Below the pieces are notes generated by a model that had not been told where the DNA came from, searched no databases, and saw only the letters and a program-made list of their open reading frames with translations. A stretch of DNA of 64,000 nucleotides from Pseudopedobacter sp035496935 (GTDB lineage Bacteria > Bacteroidota > Bacteroidia > Sphingobacteriales > Sphingobacteriaceae): positions 1-64,000 of the forward strand of contig DATJED010000016.1 of assembly GCA_035496935.1 (NCBI GenBank), written 5' to 3'. The position numbers and the translations under genes are program-made. Every line of letters starts with the position of its first letter. The first letter of the stretch is position 1. Of this stretch, positions 26,501 to 34,124 are shown piece by piece.

Positions 26501-28566
26501 CTTCCGTTTGCGGCTAAATCGAAATGCAGATTCGGGTCTTTCATACCTGCATTTACTTTAAATAAACCGTTTGCGATGTTTCCCTTAAGCGCTAAATTTT
26601 GATAAGTATATTTATTGAAAACAGCTTTTACCAAAGTTCCGTCAACCGTGGCATTGGCGGTTTTTGGGTCAAGCCCGATGCCTTTTACGTTGGCTCTTAA
26701 AGTGATTTTACCTACCGAATCGTTTTTAATTAGCTTCCCTATATCAAAATTATTGATGTTTACATCGGCGTTATATTTTTCTCGGTTTTTGATGCGCTGG
26801 TCAAAAGCGGCTTTAACTTTTGCCGTTCCGTAACTGCTGGCAAGCGCCAAATGGGTATTGAAATTATTGATGCCACCTTTAAAAAAGCCTTTTGCAGCAA
26901 AACTGGCAGGCAACTGAATGTTGGTAGGCAATGTTCCTTTCGGGATAAAGGCATTGATGTCTTTTGCGGTTGACTGGAAGTTTTTGATATTCAAATCGAA
27001 ATAAGCTTTCTCCACATCGGGCAAGCCTTTAATATTTCCGCTAGCAGCAATTCTGGTGTTTCCAATGCCACTGATTTCCAATTTTGGAATGTGCAAATCT
27101 TTAACTTTGCCCATCACTTTGCTGTTGATGTTCATCACAGCATTGGGCATGGTATTAAAAGGTGCAGTAGCGGAAAGCGTTGGTGCCAACAATAAAATAT
27201 CCTTAAAACCCAATTTACTTCCATGGATATTTGCATCAATATACAGTTCGCCCGGGTTTTTAGATAAGGATTCGATTGAAGGGTATTTCGCAATTACTTC
27301 ATCTTTTAATAGGGTTTGTGGCGTTTTTAGATAGAGGTTTTTTAGGAATGCATTCTTTGGTCCGTAATAAAAGTTTGTTTTTAATTCCTGAACGTTTAAT
27401 CCACTTTTGTCCTGCAAAGTAAAAGCGTTGATGTCTCCAGAAATAGTATCTAAACTGTAATAAAAATTGTCTGCATCCAAACTGATGTTTTTTAGATCCA
27501 GGTGCATAAAATCCATCCCTTTTTTTGCTCTGGGTGAATTCATATCATCAAATGCAAAAGCGATATTTTTGAAATCGGCGTTACGTAAGTTTACTTTCCA
27601 ATTGGCAGTTTCTGCGGCGGCGGAAGTATCTTTAGCAGTCGCATTTTTAACCGCTTGTTTTTCTGCCTTGCCCAAAACTAAATTCCCTTTGGTATCAGTA
27701 AATTCTATAGATTTAATATCAACCAACTGTTTTTTCAAGTCTATCGCATTAAAATCAACCAAAAGTTTACCCAAATTTAGTTTAGTGTTTAAGCTAGTTC
27801 CGGCGTTATCGTAAGCAATTACAATTTTAGATAAATCAAGTTCTCCCAAATCCAATTTTATATCCGGCGAAGCAGAAACCGAACCTGCCACGGCAACCGC
27901 ACTTTCGGCAACTTCATCTAATGCACCCTGTTTCAGTTGCAGATTTAAACCATTTAAAGTGATTTTCGGGATTTTGAAATCCATGCTGTCCAAATCAAAT
28001 TTTTTGATGTTGGTGTCAAAATGGTTGAGGTAAACATCTAAGTTGTTTTTGGTAATAGCATCATCAAAACGCACCCGAATTTTGTCGAGGTTTATTTTGT
28101 TGATGGAAAACTTCATAGCCGCAGAACTATCGGCAGGTTGTTCGGGTTTTTTCTGCTCGCTCATAAAAGCATTAAGCATATAATCGAAATTGAAAACAGA
28201 ATCCTGATTTCTTTTAACATTTGCGATAATGCCTTCCAAATCCACCGAGTTCAGCTCAATCTGATTGTCCAATAATTTGAACAGTGAGATATCAACCGCT
28301 AGCTTATCGCCGGCAAGCAAAGTGTCTTTTTGTTGGCTCTCAAAGTAAAAACCTTTTAAAACAAGTTTTTTTGGAAGTCTGATTTCAATCTTATCAATTT
28401 TAACAGGTGTTTTAAATTTGCCTTCTAAAAAGGTTACGACTTTATTTTTAACAATGTTTTGAATGGCGGGAACTTGTATAAGAACAACAAGCAACAAAAA
28501 AAGCCCAATAATAGAACCAACTATCCAGGCCAATATTTTTAAACTAAGTTTTAGGTATTTATTCAA
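23539..28566 (-). CDS. Translocation/assembly module TamB-like protein (AsmA/DUF490 type)
   Basis: At 1675 residues the protein has an N-terminal signal anchor (LKILAWIVGSIIGLFLLLVV), a very long beta-rich middle made of repeating NF/DL segments, and the C-terminal DUF490/TamB domain (about 1300-1600, with LPFNVLLKMKGELMKPEISF). A charged tail, KKEDKKKENTESK, ends it. It is predicted to span the periplasm as a hydrophobic groove and to contact the barrel protein encoded immediately downstream, with which it forms a tight operon. TamB-like proteins are linked to outer-membrane biogenesis and phospholipid transport. Confidence 0.92.
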   Translation of the reverse strand: MNKYLKLSLKILAWIVGSIIGLFLLLVVLIQVPAIQNIVKNKVVTFLEGKFKTPVKIDKIEIRLPKKLVLKGFYFESQQKDTLLAGDKLAVDISLFKLLDNQIELNSVDLEGIIANVKRNQDSVFNFDYMLNAFMSEQKKPEQPADSSAAMKFSINKINLDKIRVRFDDAITKNNLDVYLNHFDTNIKKFDLDSMDFKIPKITLNGLNLQLKQGALDEVAESAVAVAGSVSASPDIKLDLGELDLSKIVIAYDNAGTSLNTKLNLGKLLVDFNAIDLKKQLVDIKSIEFTDTKGNLVLGKAEKQAVKNATAKDTSAAAETANWKVNLRNADFKNIAFAFDDMNSPRAKKGMDFMHLDLKNISLDADNFYYSLDTISGDINAFTLQDKSGLNVQELKTNFYYGPKNAFLKNLYLKTPQTLLKDEVIAKYPSIESLSKNPGELYIDANIHGSKLGFKDILLLAPTLSATAPFNTMPNAVMNINSKVMGKVKDLHIPKLEISGIGNTRIAASGNIKGLPDVEKAYFDLNIKNFQSTAKDINAFIPKGTLPTNIQLPASFAAKGFFKGGINNFNTHLALASSYGTAKVKAAFDQRIKNREKYNADVNINNFDIGKLIKNDSVGKITLRANVKGIGLDPKTANATVDGTLVKAVFNKYTYQNLALKGNIANGLFKVNAGMKDPNLHFDLAANGSFKGKYPSVKMELNLDSADLKALNLNPTPLKLRGVVDADIKTADPDYLNGKIFLTKLLVADGKKRYQLDSVKLVSTATADTSSLKLTSQVLSASIIGKYKLTQVGAALSHSIAKYYDTGTLPSPPDTLHPQRFRFTLNVSDDPVLYAFVPGLTRIEPISIRGHYNSQGDTLAVNGNIPKVIYIGYTITNAKLKINTDSAALKYSLLIDEIKSESLLLPQTNLTGQLKNNVLDYRLRVLDQAGKERYLIAGNLKSLENRDSEFRLNLDGLKLNYQRWQITEDNVIRFGETGVYANNFVLSNSGQSIKIQSQQTSANSPLAIDFSNFRIETITSMISKDSLLAGGVINGNVLAKNLANTPTFNADMTIKDFSFMSDTVGNLAIKVNNNNPEIFNTDVAITGNGNQVNVNGLYNTKNSSFDMNLDMQRLNLKSIQGFTMGNMSDAKGFLNGAFKITGTVDAPKVRGDIAFNDAGFRVTPLNSYYKVGSDKIVFNGDGILFNNFSLVDSADNKLSVDGAIFTQTFTDFRFNLEVNADNFMAVNSTEKDNELYYGKLFFDTKMRIKGDMDNPVIDGSLKIDKETNLTLVLPQSDPGIADKEGIVEFVDQDDPDFIKVFVLPDSLNKTDFTGMNLTMAIEIDPEAELTMVIDKGNGDFVRLKGEAELSAGIDPSGKISLTGKYELQEGYYEMSFNFIKRQFKIDKGSSILWTGDPLSATLDVTAIYVAETAPIDLVGDQLGSASQAVRNTYKQKLPFNVLLKMKGELMKPEISFDIILPDGNYNVSTDIITNSKTKLEQLRQQPSELNKQVFALLLLNRFIGENPFASEAGSGGAETLVRQSVSKIISQQLNDFAGDLIQGVELNFDLESTDDYTTGQRENRTDLNVGLSKRLLNDRLKVSIGSSFGLEGPQQSNQQANNIAGDVAVDYSLSKDGRYLLRAYRKNQYQVALQGQVIETGLGFIITMDYNKFKELFEKSKIKKEDKKKENTESK

Positions 28567-28649
28567 CGATAGCTATTTTTTGTTGGTAAATCAAAGGTTA
28601 AGCCAAATTAAGGTATAATGAAATACTATGGTCAAATTGTTATTATCTA

Positions 28650-28681
28650 TTTGCAAGCTATGGTCATTGGTCTTATATTTG
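28650..28681 (+). promoter_or_regulatory. Bacteroidota-type promoter for thioredoxin
   Basis: TTTG (28650-28653), a 20-nt spacer and TATATTTG (28674-28681) match the consensus. The predicted 5' UTR is about 20 nt. Confidence 0.75.
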
Positions 28682-28708
28682 ATTTCAATCTTATTAAAAA
28701 TATAGATC

Positions 28709-29029
28709 ATGGCATTAGAAATTACAGATGCTAACTTTGATGAGTTAGTTTTAAAATCAGATAAACCCGTATTGGTAGATTTTTGGGCAGAGTGGTGCGG
28801 ACCGTGTCGTATGGTTGGTCCAGTGGTTGAAGAAATTGCTAAGGAGTACGAAGGCAAAGCTGTTGTAGGTAAAGTTAATGTTGACCATAATCCAGATATT
28901 TCTGTGAAATTCGGTATCAGAAACATTCCTGCCTTACTGTACTTCAAAAACGGAGAAATTGTTGATAAACAGATTGGTGCAGTGCCAAAATCGGTTTTAG
29001 CCGGTAAATTGGACGCACAGTTAGCCTAG
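28709..29029 (+). CDS. trxA: Thioredoxin
   Basis: The 106-residue cytosolic redox protein has the active site WCGPC (C30, C33) in FWAEWCGPCRMVGPV, the cis-proline segment RNIPALLYFKNG near residue 71, and the C-terminal VDKQIGAVPKSVL. Length and motifs are those of a classic thioredoxin. It reduces ribonucleotide reductase and other disulfides and could supply electrons to the CysH of this window. It has its own promoter and a terminator downstream. Confidence 0.96.
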   Translation: MALEITDANFDELVLKSDKPVLVDFWAEWCGPCRMVGPVVEEIAKEYEGKAVVGKVNVDHNPDISVKFGIRNIPALLYFKNGEIVDKQIGAVPKSVLAGKLDAQLA

Positions 29030-29037
29030 TTTATAGA

Positions 29038-29075
29038 CTAAAAGCTAAAGGTGCAAAGCTTAAAGCGAAAACCGA
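29038..29075. repeat. AAAGC-word intergenic repeat
   Basis: actaaaagctaaaggtgcaa followed by agcttaaagcg belongs to the same word family as the gaps at 3539, 29905, 42045 and 42205. Confidence 0.5.
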
Positions 29076-29116
29076 TTATTAAAGATTATAATTACAAGGC
29101 TTTGTATAATTATTAG

Positions 29117-29152
29117 GATGGTCTTCTTTTAACAAGGAGACCATTCTTTTTT
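29117..29152 (+). terminator. Intrinsic terminator after trxA
   Basis: atggtct (29118-29124) pairs with agaccat (29138-29144), followed by tcttttttg. Confidence 0.75.
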
Positions 29153-29217
29153 GTATAAATTTAACACCTTTTAACGTTTAAATCTTCAAAAGCATTAGGA
29201 TACATTTATTGAATCTT

Positions 29218-29225
29218 TATATTTG
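29218..29225 (+). promoter_or_regulatory. -7 element for the OmpH-like gene
   Basis: TATATTTG, 20 nt before the ATG at 29246. The -33 region is weak. Confidence 0.6.
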
Positions 29226-29245
29226 CGGATAAATCAAAATTAAAA

Positions 29246-29851
29246 ATGAATAAAATTATTTCAAAAATTGCTCAAGCTGGTGCAGGTTTAGCTTTTATGG
29301 TAGCGGTGGTAGCTTGTAATAAAACAGATTCAAAAACAGCAAGCACAGCATCAAATAAAGGTGCTAAAGAAAATACTAAAGTAACGAGTGAATTTGTTTA
29401 CGTAAATTCTGATTCTCTTTTAAGTAAGTACGATTATTTTAAAGAAATGAACGCTAAGTTAGAAACCAAGTCTAAAAAAGCGGAAGCAGATTTAAAAGAC
29501 AAAGGAACAGCGTTCCAGCGTGAAGTTGCAGCTTACCAACAAGGCGCAAATACAATGAGTGCGGATGAAAGACAGAAAACTGAGGAACGTTTAGCCAGAA
29601 AGCAACAAGAACTACAAGGTTTTCAGCAAAATGCAGGTGCGGCTTTACAAAACGAACAAGCAACGGAAAACGAAAAACTTTATAACAAAGTTGCTGATTA
29701 CTTAAAAGGTTACGCAAAAGAAAAAGGATATAAAATGGTGTTAACTTACTCAAAAGCTAACCCAACTATTTTATTTGCTGATGAAAGTTTAGATGTTACC
29801 GCCGAAGTAATTAAAGGCTTAAACGAAGCTTACAGCAAAGAAAAAAAGTAA
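29246..29851 (+). CDS. OmpH/Skp-family lipoprotein chaperone
   Basis: The lipoprotein signal MNKIISKIAQAGAGLAFMVA ends in VACN (Cys24). After a Ser/Lys-rich linker, the OmpH/Skp core runs from about residue 48: FVYVNSDSLLSKYDYFKEMN, a long coiled coil of Lys/Glu/Gln-rich helices (about 65-150), and the closing YAKEKGYKMVLTYSK with ILFADESLDVT. Skp-like proteins hold unfolded outer-membrane proteins in the periplasm. Unlike E. coli Skp, this one is predicted to be membrane anchored, a common variant in Bacteroidota. Confidence 0.88.
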   Translation: MNKIISKIAQAGAGLAFMVAVVACNKTDSKTASTASNKGAKENTKVTSEFVYVNSDSLLSKYDYFKEMNAKLETKSKKAEADLKDKGTAFQREVAAYQQGANTMSADERQKTEERLARKQQELQGFQQNAGAALQNEQATENEKLYNKVADYLKGYAKEKGYKMVLTYSKANPTILFADESLDVTAEVIKGLNEAYSKEKK

Positions 29852-29869
29852 CAAAAAAATCATTATTTT

Positions 29870-29898
29870 AAAAGCTCGACTTTGGTTGGGCTTTTTTT
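29870..29898 (+). terminator. Intrinsic terminator after the OmpH-like gene
   Basis: aaaagctcgac / gttgggctttt pairs with two G-U wobbles, followed by a T-run. Confidence 0.7.
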
Positions 29899-30042
29899 AT
29901 GAGAAAATAAGGCTAAAAGTCGAAGGCCTAAAGCTAAAAGTTTGAATGGGTCTTGAATCTATTAGAGAAAGATCAAAGAACCAAGAGCAAAGACGATTGC
30001 AAGACTCTCGATACCTGATACTAAAATCTTGATACTTATAAA

Positions 30043-31014
30043 ATGAAAATAACCTGGGGAATATTAGGCTGTGGCGATGTAACGGAGGTCAAAAGCGGGC
30101 CGGCATTTAATAAAGTAGAAAATTCTGCTATTGAAGCAGTAATGCGCAGAAATGCTGAAAAAGCTGCCGATTACGCAAAAAGACATGGCATAAGTAAATG
30201 GTACGATAATGCAGATGAGCTGATTAATAATAAAAACATAAATGCTATTTATGTGGCAACTCCACCTGCCCCGCATAAAAATTATGCAATACAGTCATTA
30301 AAAGCGGGTAAAAATGTTTATATCGAAAAGCCGGTAACGCTTACCAGTGCCGAATGCGAGGAAATTATAGCAGTAGAAAGAGCTTCAAAAAATAAGGTTA
30401 CAGTTGCTCATTACCGCAGGGCTCAGCCGTTTTTTGTAAAACTAAAAGAGCTTGTAGATAGCAAGGCAATTGGAGAAATAAGGTTTATTGATTTAAAGCT
30501 TTTTCAAAAATCAGGTTCAGATGCCATTGCAAAAACCGAAGAAAACTGGCGGGTAAATCCGGCAATATCTGGTGGCGGATTGTTTTTTGATTTAGCGCCA
30601 CATCAACTAGATATGCTGATTTATATTTTTGGAGAACCTTTGCAATACCAAGGTTTTTCTAAGAACCAAACAAAAAAGGAAAGCGTCGCAGATATTACAG
30701 CAGGACAGATTGTTTTCAAAAACGATATAATTTTCAACGGTATTTGGTGCTTTAACAGCCATCCGGATAACGAGATTGAACAGTGCGAAATTATTGGCAG
30801 TGAAGGCAAAATTACTTTTTCGTTTTTCAGTTCCAGCCTCAATCTAACCAAGAACAGTAAAACCATAAATTTCAGCTTTCCTCCTATGCAACACGTACAG
30901 CAGGATATGATAGCAAAAACAGTCAATTATTTTTCGGGTGAGACCGAAGAAAATCCCTGTTCATTAGAGGATGCCCTGTTGAGTATGAAGGTGATGGAAA
31001 GTTTCGCTGGTTAG
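30043..31014 (+). CDS. Gfo/Idh/MocA family oxidoreductase
   Basis: The N-terminal Rossmann fold carries WGILGCGDV (residues 5-13) and YVATPPAPHKNYAIQSLKAG near 73. The family catalytic-lysine motif is YIEKPVTL near 97, followed by the C-terminal substrate domain (SGGGLFFDLAPHQLDMLIYI, with the likely catalytic His). The NAD(P)-dependent enzyme acts on a sugar or polyol; the substrate is not deducible. It stands alone, preceded by the low-complexity words tctcgatacctgatacta and aaatcttgatactta that also occur upstream of other starts. Confidence 0.9.
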   Translation: MKITWGILGCGDVTEVKSGPAFNKVENSAIEAVMRRNAEKAADYAKRHGISKWYDNADELINNKNINAIYVATPPAPHKNYAIQSLKAGKNVYIEKPVTLTSAECEEIIAVERASKNKVTVAHYRRAQPFFVKLKELVDSKAIGEIRFIDLKLFQKSGSDAIAKTEENWRVNPAISGGGLFFDLAPHQLDMLIYIFGEPLQYQGFSKNQTKKESVADITAGQIVFKNDIIFNGIWCFNSHPDNEIEQCEIIGSEGKITFSFFSSSLNLTKNSKTINFSFPPMQHVQQDMIAKTVNYFSGETEENPCSLEDALLSMKVMESFAG

Positions 31015-31079
31015 GTTTTGTTTATTTATGCATTTAACCGTAATTAAATCGGCGGAATTTTAACTGTTAAAAAATTATA

Positions 31080-31830
31080 TTGCGCCCTCCGGTAGGAAAA
31101 GGAACCAAAGTGGCATATATTGGTTTAACTGGTATTAGCAATGGCCCTTCAAATTTATGGCAGAGTGTTTTTTGATGCCTATACCGATGTAAGCAATAAA
31201 GAAACTTCATTGGAAGCCGTCAGCAGTAATGAATAGTGGTTGTTAAACAGAACATCGGGTATGTTAGCTGGCAATGTTCAGATCTTTTCTTTGATCAAAC
31301 TGCGAGCGGACTTACAGATTTTACCGCTACACATGCATTAGTTACCTGGTATGGAAATATCACGGCAACGCAAATTTTACAGCTCACAGCATCACCGCAG
31401 CTCTTAGTAATTCATCTTTCAGTCTGTTTACTTTTCAACGCCACCGTCGGTATTGCCGGTACAACTCATCAGTTTTAATGCGATAGCTAAACGCAGGGCG
31501 CACTGTTAACCTGGACAACCGCCAGTGAAAAGGGGAATGAGCACTTCCAGCTACAGAAAAGTATTGATGGAATTTCGTTCTTTAAAGTTGGCGATCTTCC
31601 GGCAGGAACCAATTCTAGGCGGGTCAATAGCTACGAGTATCTTGATGCTGGTTTCCGCCTGTGACAAATAATCGTAATAAATTCAGCTCTACTTTTTACC
31701 CGCCACCGTCTCTACTTTCAAACCCTAAAATTTACAAGCTTCTGCACCCATGTTCGTCTATCAGCTAACGGACGTAACTCCCTTTTGGTAGGTTTGGCAA
31801 GGTTTTATCTTTAAAAAATAGCTGTAAATT
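31080..31830 (+). pseudogene. Decayed T9SS-secreted protein (C-terminal sorting region remnants)
   Basis: No intact frame covers this stretch, but pieces in all three frames are recognisable. There is VSWQCSDLFFDQTASGL from about 31260, LPVQLISFNAIAKRRA from about 31453, then after a frameshift LTWTTASEKGNEHFQLQKS (31504 on) with SYEYLDAGF and a stop near 31666. VYQLTDV follows near 31756 in a further frame. The order LPVQLxxFxA - LxWTTASExxNxHFxxxKS - VYQLTD is that of type A T9SS C-terminal domains. An 80-codon open stretch at 31236-31478 is part of this relic. Nothing else was seen between the oxidoreductase and 31886. Confidence 0.75.
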
Positions 31831-31886
31831 TAAGTGCAATAACAATTGCGCTGAAACACAAATTTTAACGGGATAAAAATACAACA

Positions 31887-32081
31887 ATGGAAATTTCAGG
31901 ATTTAACATTTTGGTCGTTTTAGGTGCAATAGCTTTTGTTTGGCTACTGCCGATCATTATCATCGCCAGCTCGCGAAAAACTAGCGGAGGCGAAAAATTA
32001 GCGTGGCTATTAGCAGTGCTTTTTGTGTCTTGGTTTGCCTGGATTTTTTATTTGTTGCTCGCTCCAATTAAAAAGAAATAG
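31887..32081 (+). CDS. Small two-helix membrane protein (PLDc_N/superinfection-immunity-like)
   Basis: The 64-residue protein has two hydrophobic helices (about 6-27 and 39-58) separated by the basic/Gly loop SSRKTSGGEKLAW and ends in APIKKK. The W-L-L-A-V-x-x-x-S-W-x-A-W-x-x-Y pattern resembles PLDc_N and superinfection-immunity small membrane proteins. Function is unknown. It starts 11 nt before the pyrophosphatase gene's stopless region and may be co-transcribed with it. Confidence 0.65.
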   Translation: MEISGFNILVVLGAIAFVWLLPIIIIASSRKTSGGEKLAWLLAVLFVSWFAWIFYLLLAPIKKK

Positions 32082-32091
32082 CTCACCAAAG

Positions 32092-32733
32092 ATGGATACT
32101 TTTGAAGTCATCATTGAAACACCTAAAGGGCAGGGAACAAAGTATGATTTTGAACCTTTGACCCGGCAGCTTAAGCTTACCAAGGTGATGCCAAGCGGTT
32201 CGGTATTTCCATTTGATTTTGGGTTTATCCCGGCAACTAAAGGTGAAGATGGCGACCCATTGGATGTGGTGGTGATCGCCGAAGTAGCCACTTTCCCGGG
32301 ATGTAAAATGGACTGCCGAATTATTGGCGCCCTAAAGGGACAGCAAACGGAAAGGGATGGAAAAATTTTCCGTAACGACAGGTATATCGCCATCCCCCAA
32401 GTATCCACTTTATATCAAAATATCGAAACCCTAAAGCAGCTTCCCAAAGAAATTATAGATCAAATAGCAGCGTTTTTTATCAACTATAACCAACAAGCTA
32501 AAAAGCAATTTAAAATGGCCGGTAAGCTACAGGCAAAACAGGCTAACCAGCTGGTCATCCGCAATCAATCCAAACATATAAGCGCAGACCTGCTCGTTCA
32601 GTTTTTTCTCCCGCTTTATGACCAGCAGGGCAAACCATTCCCTGATCACTATTTTAATCGTGTTAAAACCGAACTTACCGAACAATTCGGAGGGATTACC
32701 TTTTATTTTCGTTCACCCGTTTTGGGGATGTAG
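32092..32733 (+). CDS. Family I inorganic pyrophosphatase with a C-terminal extension cut by an in-frame TAG
   Basis: The ATG at 32092 gives MDTFEVIIETPKGQGTKYDF, the usual N-terminus of Bacteroidota pyrophosphatases; the upstream extension to 32023 overlaps the previous gene and is rejected. Family motifs are FPFDFGFIPATKGEDGDPLD (metal-binding DGDPLD) and the DRYIAIPQ and FFINYN segments. The enzyme hydrolyses PPi to phosphate and could pull ATP sulfurylase and other PPi-forming reactions. From about residue 163 an extra module begins (LVQFFLPLYDQQGKPFPDHY). It is interrupted by TAG at 32731, and the same frame continues open to 32892. Confidence 0.85.
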   Translation: MDTFEVIIETPKGQGTKYDFEPLTRQLKLTKVMPSGSVFPFDFGFIPATKGEDGDPLDVVVIAEVATFPGCKMDCRIIGALKGQQTERDGKIFRNDRYIAIPQVSTLYQNIETLKQLPKEIIDQIAAFFINYNQQAKKQFKMAGKLQAKQANQLVIRNQSKHISADLLVQFFLPLYDQQGKPFPDHYFNRVKTELTEQFGGITFYFRSPVLGM

Positions 32734-32892
32734 AAGCCAGAGCAAAAAGTCATTAAAGACGAGTTGATCGTGGTTGAGGTGCTAGCTCAGCAAGCAGCAG
32801 TCCCGTTTTTCAGAAATTATCAATCAGTGTTGGAAAAAAAGTTCAAGCAGGATGAAATTATGATGCGCTTACTAAATTTAAGCATACTGTAA
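32734..32892 (+). pseudogene. In-frame continuation of the pyrophosphatase C-terminal module after the amber codon
   Basis: Reading on in the same frame gives KPEQKVIKDELIVVEVLA, QQAAVPFFRNYQSVLEKKF and KQDEIMMRLLNLSIL, then TAA. It completes an approximately 105-residue domain of the type VQFFxPLYD ... ELTExFGGxTxxxRSPxxGLW ... DExIxxEVx. In such proteins a Trp is expected at the stop position (GLW versus GM-stop), so TGG to TAG is the likely event. Confidence 0.65.
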
Positions 32893-33099
32893 GCACTGCC
32901 GCCACCTCTCCCTATCCTTCGTCACTTCGATCCGCCACTGGCGGACTCCAAGTTATTTAGCCTGCCCAATCTTTCCAGCGCTTTGTGTCCAAGCAGGGTC
33001 TCGCGATCGAAAATTCCTACTAACGTTCAGCAATGTTTTTTGTCATTGTATATCATTTCTTGTGAATATGCTCGCAATTTTACTTGGTTTATTAACAAC
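32893..33099. other. Intergenic region with diverged dispersed repeat
   Basis: It contains cgtcacttcgatccgccact and the palindrome ccgccactggcgg near 32933-32945, related to the unit at 15645. No gene was seen. Confidence 0.5.
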
Positions 33100-33453
33100 T
33101 CATTCTTCTAATTTCTTTACCAGTAGGTACCAGTCATTTTCCAGTGGCAAATAACCATGCTCGTAGCAGAATACATATACTGCGCCTTTTGCGGTTTGGT
33201 ACTGATGGGTAGCATAGGAAAAATTGAATCCAGATTTCTCTAATTTGCTCCGTGGAACTTTGGTTTTTCCATCCGGGTTAAGTGCCGTGAGGATCTTTCT
33301 GTTCTTAAATAGAATGCTGTTGATCCGTTTCACCTCCTTGCTTTCGTCGGCTTTTATCTTATTGTTGTAATTGCTCCGACACTGGTCATCGCAGAATTTT
33401 TTGTCGGCTCGGCCTTTTAGAGTTGTGCCACAATCCAAACATTGTTTCTCCAT
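33100..33453 (-). CDS. Small zinc-ribbon protein, unknown function
   Basis: The 117-residue protein starts MEKQCLDCGTTLKGRADKKF with C5-X2-C8 and C21-X3-C25, a four-cysteine zinc-binding module. A Lys/Asn-rich linker and a compact C-terminal region follow (SGFNFSYATHQYQ, YVFCYEHGYLPL, WYLLVKKL). Proteins of this layout are widespread as hypothetical proteins in Bacteroidota; no function is known to me. It is divergent from ssb across a 186-bp promoter region. Confidence 0.8.
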   Translation of the reverse strand: MEKQCLDCGTTLKGRADKKFCDDQCRSNYNNKIKADESKEVKRINSILFKNRKILTALNPDGKTKVPRSKLEKSGFNFSYATHQYQTAKGAVYVFCYEHGYLPLENDWYLLVKKLEE

Positions 33454-33505
33454 AACATAATGATAAAAAGAGGTTTGTGGAGGTAAATATAAAAATATTA
33501 TCCGT

Positions 33506-33527
33506 TTTTATCCGGTTATATACGGAT
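33506..33527. promoter_or_regulatory. Inverted repeat in the zinc-ribbon/ssb divergent region
   Basis: tatccg-gttata-(t)acggata is a small dyad between the two divergent genes and could be an operator. The ssb promoter is unclear; gcacctttg (33566-33574) is the nearest -7-like sequence. Confidence 0.35.
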
Positions 33528-33639
33528 ATAAGTGTTTAACATCCGACTAATTTTTGAGGGTGTTTGCACCTTTGTTCTGTCGGTTAGCCACGGTGGTTAG
33601 CTGTTCGTTAACAAACATTTATAATTAAATTTTAAGATC

Positions 33640-33975
33640 ATGAGTAATTTAAGAAATTCAGTAAGGTTAATCGGATTTTTAGGTGCAGCACCAGAAGTTA
33701 AAGAGATTTCAAAAAGCAAAAAGTTAGCTAAAATGAGTTTAGCAACAAATGACAGTTACAAAAACGAAAAAGGCGACAAAATAGAAGAAACGCAATGGCA
33801 CAATTTGGTACTTTGGGATAAACAGGCAGAAATTGCTTCTAAGTATTTGACCAAGGGAAGTGAAGTGGCGGTTGAAGGAAAATTGGTTACCAGAAACTAT
33901 ACAGATAAAGATGGTGTTAAAAGATACTATACTGAAATTGTGGTAAATGAAATGGTGATGCTCGGCAAAAAATAG
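33640..33975 (+). CDS. ssb: Single-stranded DNA-binding protein lacking the acidic C-terminal tail
   Basis: The OB-fold domain is complete (SVRLIGFLGAAPEVKEIS, KLAKMSLATNDSY, TQWHNLVLWDKQAEIASKYL, GSEVAVEGKLVTRNY, YYTEIVVNEMVMLGKK). The 111-residue protein ends directly after the OB fold. The flexible linker and the acidic DDxIPF-type tip that recruits repair and replication proteins are missing. It is therefore probably an accessory SSB, with the main SSB elsewhere, since such tips are needed for the housekeeping role. Confidence 0.92.
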   Translation: MSNLRNSVRLIGFLGAAPEVKEISKSKKLAKMSLATNDSYKNEKGDKIEETQWHNLVLWDKQAEIASKYLTKGSEVAVEGKLVTRNYTDKDGVKRYYTEIVVNEMVMLGKK

Positions 33976-34012
33976 TGTGTGCAAAATTGAGGATGTTGTT
34001 TTCCTTGAATAA

Positions 34013-34048
34013 TTCAAACTTACGGCTTTAATAGTCTGTAAGTTTGAA
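34013..34048 (+). terminator. Hairpin after ssb
   Basis: ttcaaacttac (34013-34023) pairs with gtaagtttgaa (34038-34048), a perfect 11-bp stem with a 14-nt loop. The T-tract is weak (ctttag), so termination is probable but not certain. Confidence 0.55.
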
Positions 34049-34124
34049 CTTTAGTGTCAATGGACGCTTTTTAGGCTTAATTTGTAACAGTAGGGTTAGA
34101 TTATTCCGTTTATGCAGTACCTAA

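Noticed and set aside
31236..31478. An 80-codon ORF as an independent gene
   Set aside because: It is part of the decayed T9SS protein; neighbouring pieces continue in other frames.
32023..32091. Longer pyrophosphatase start
   Set aside because: The extension is the preceding small membrane gene read in another frame; the ATG at 32092 gives the family N-terminus.
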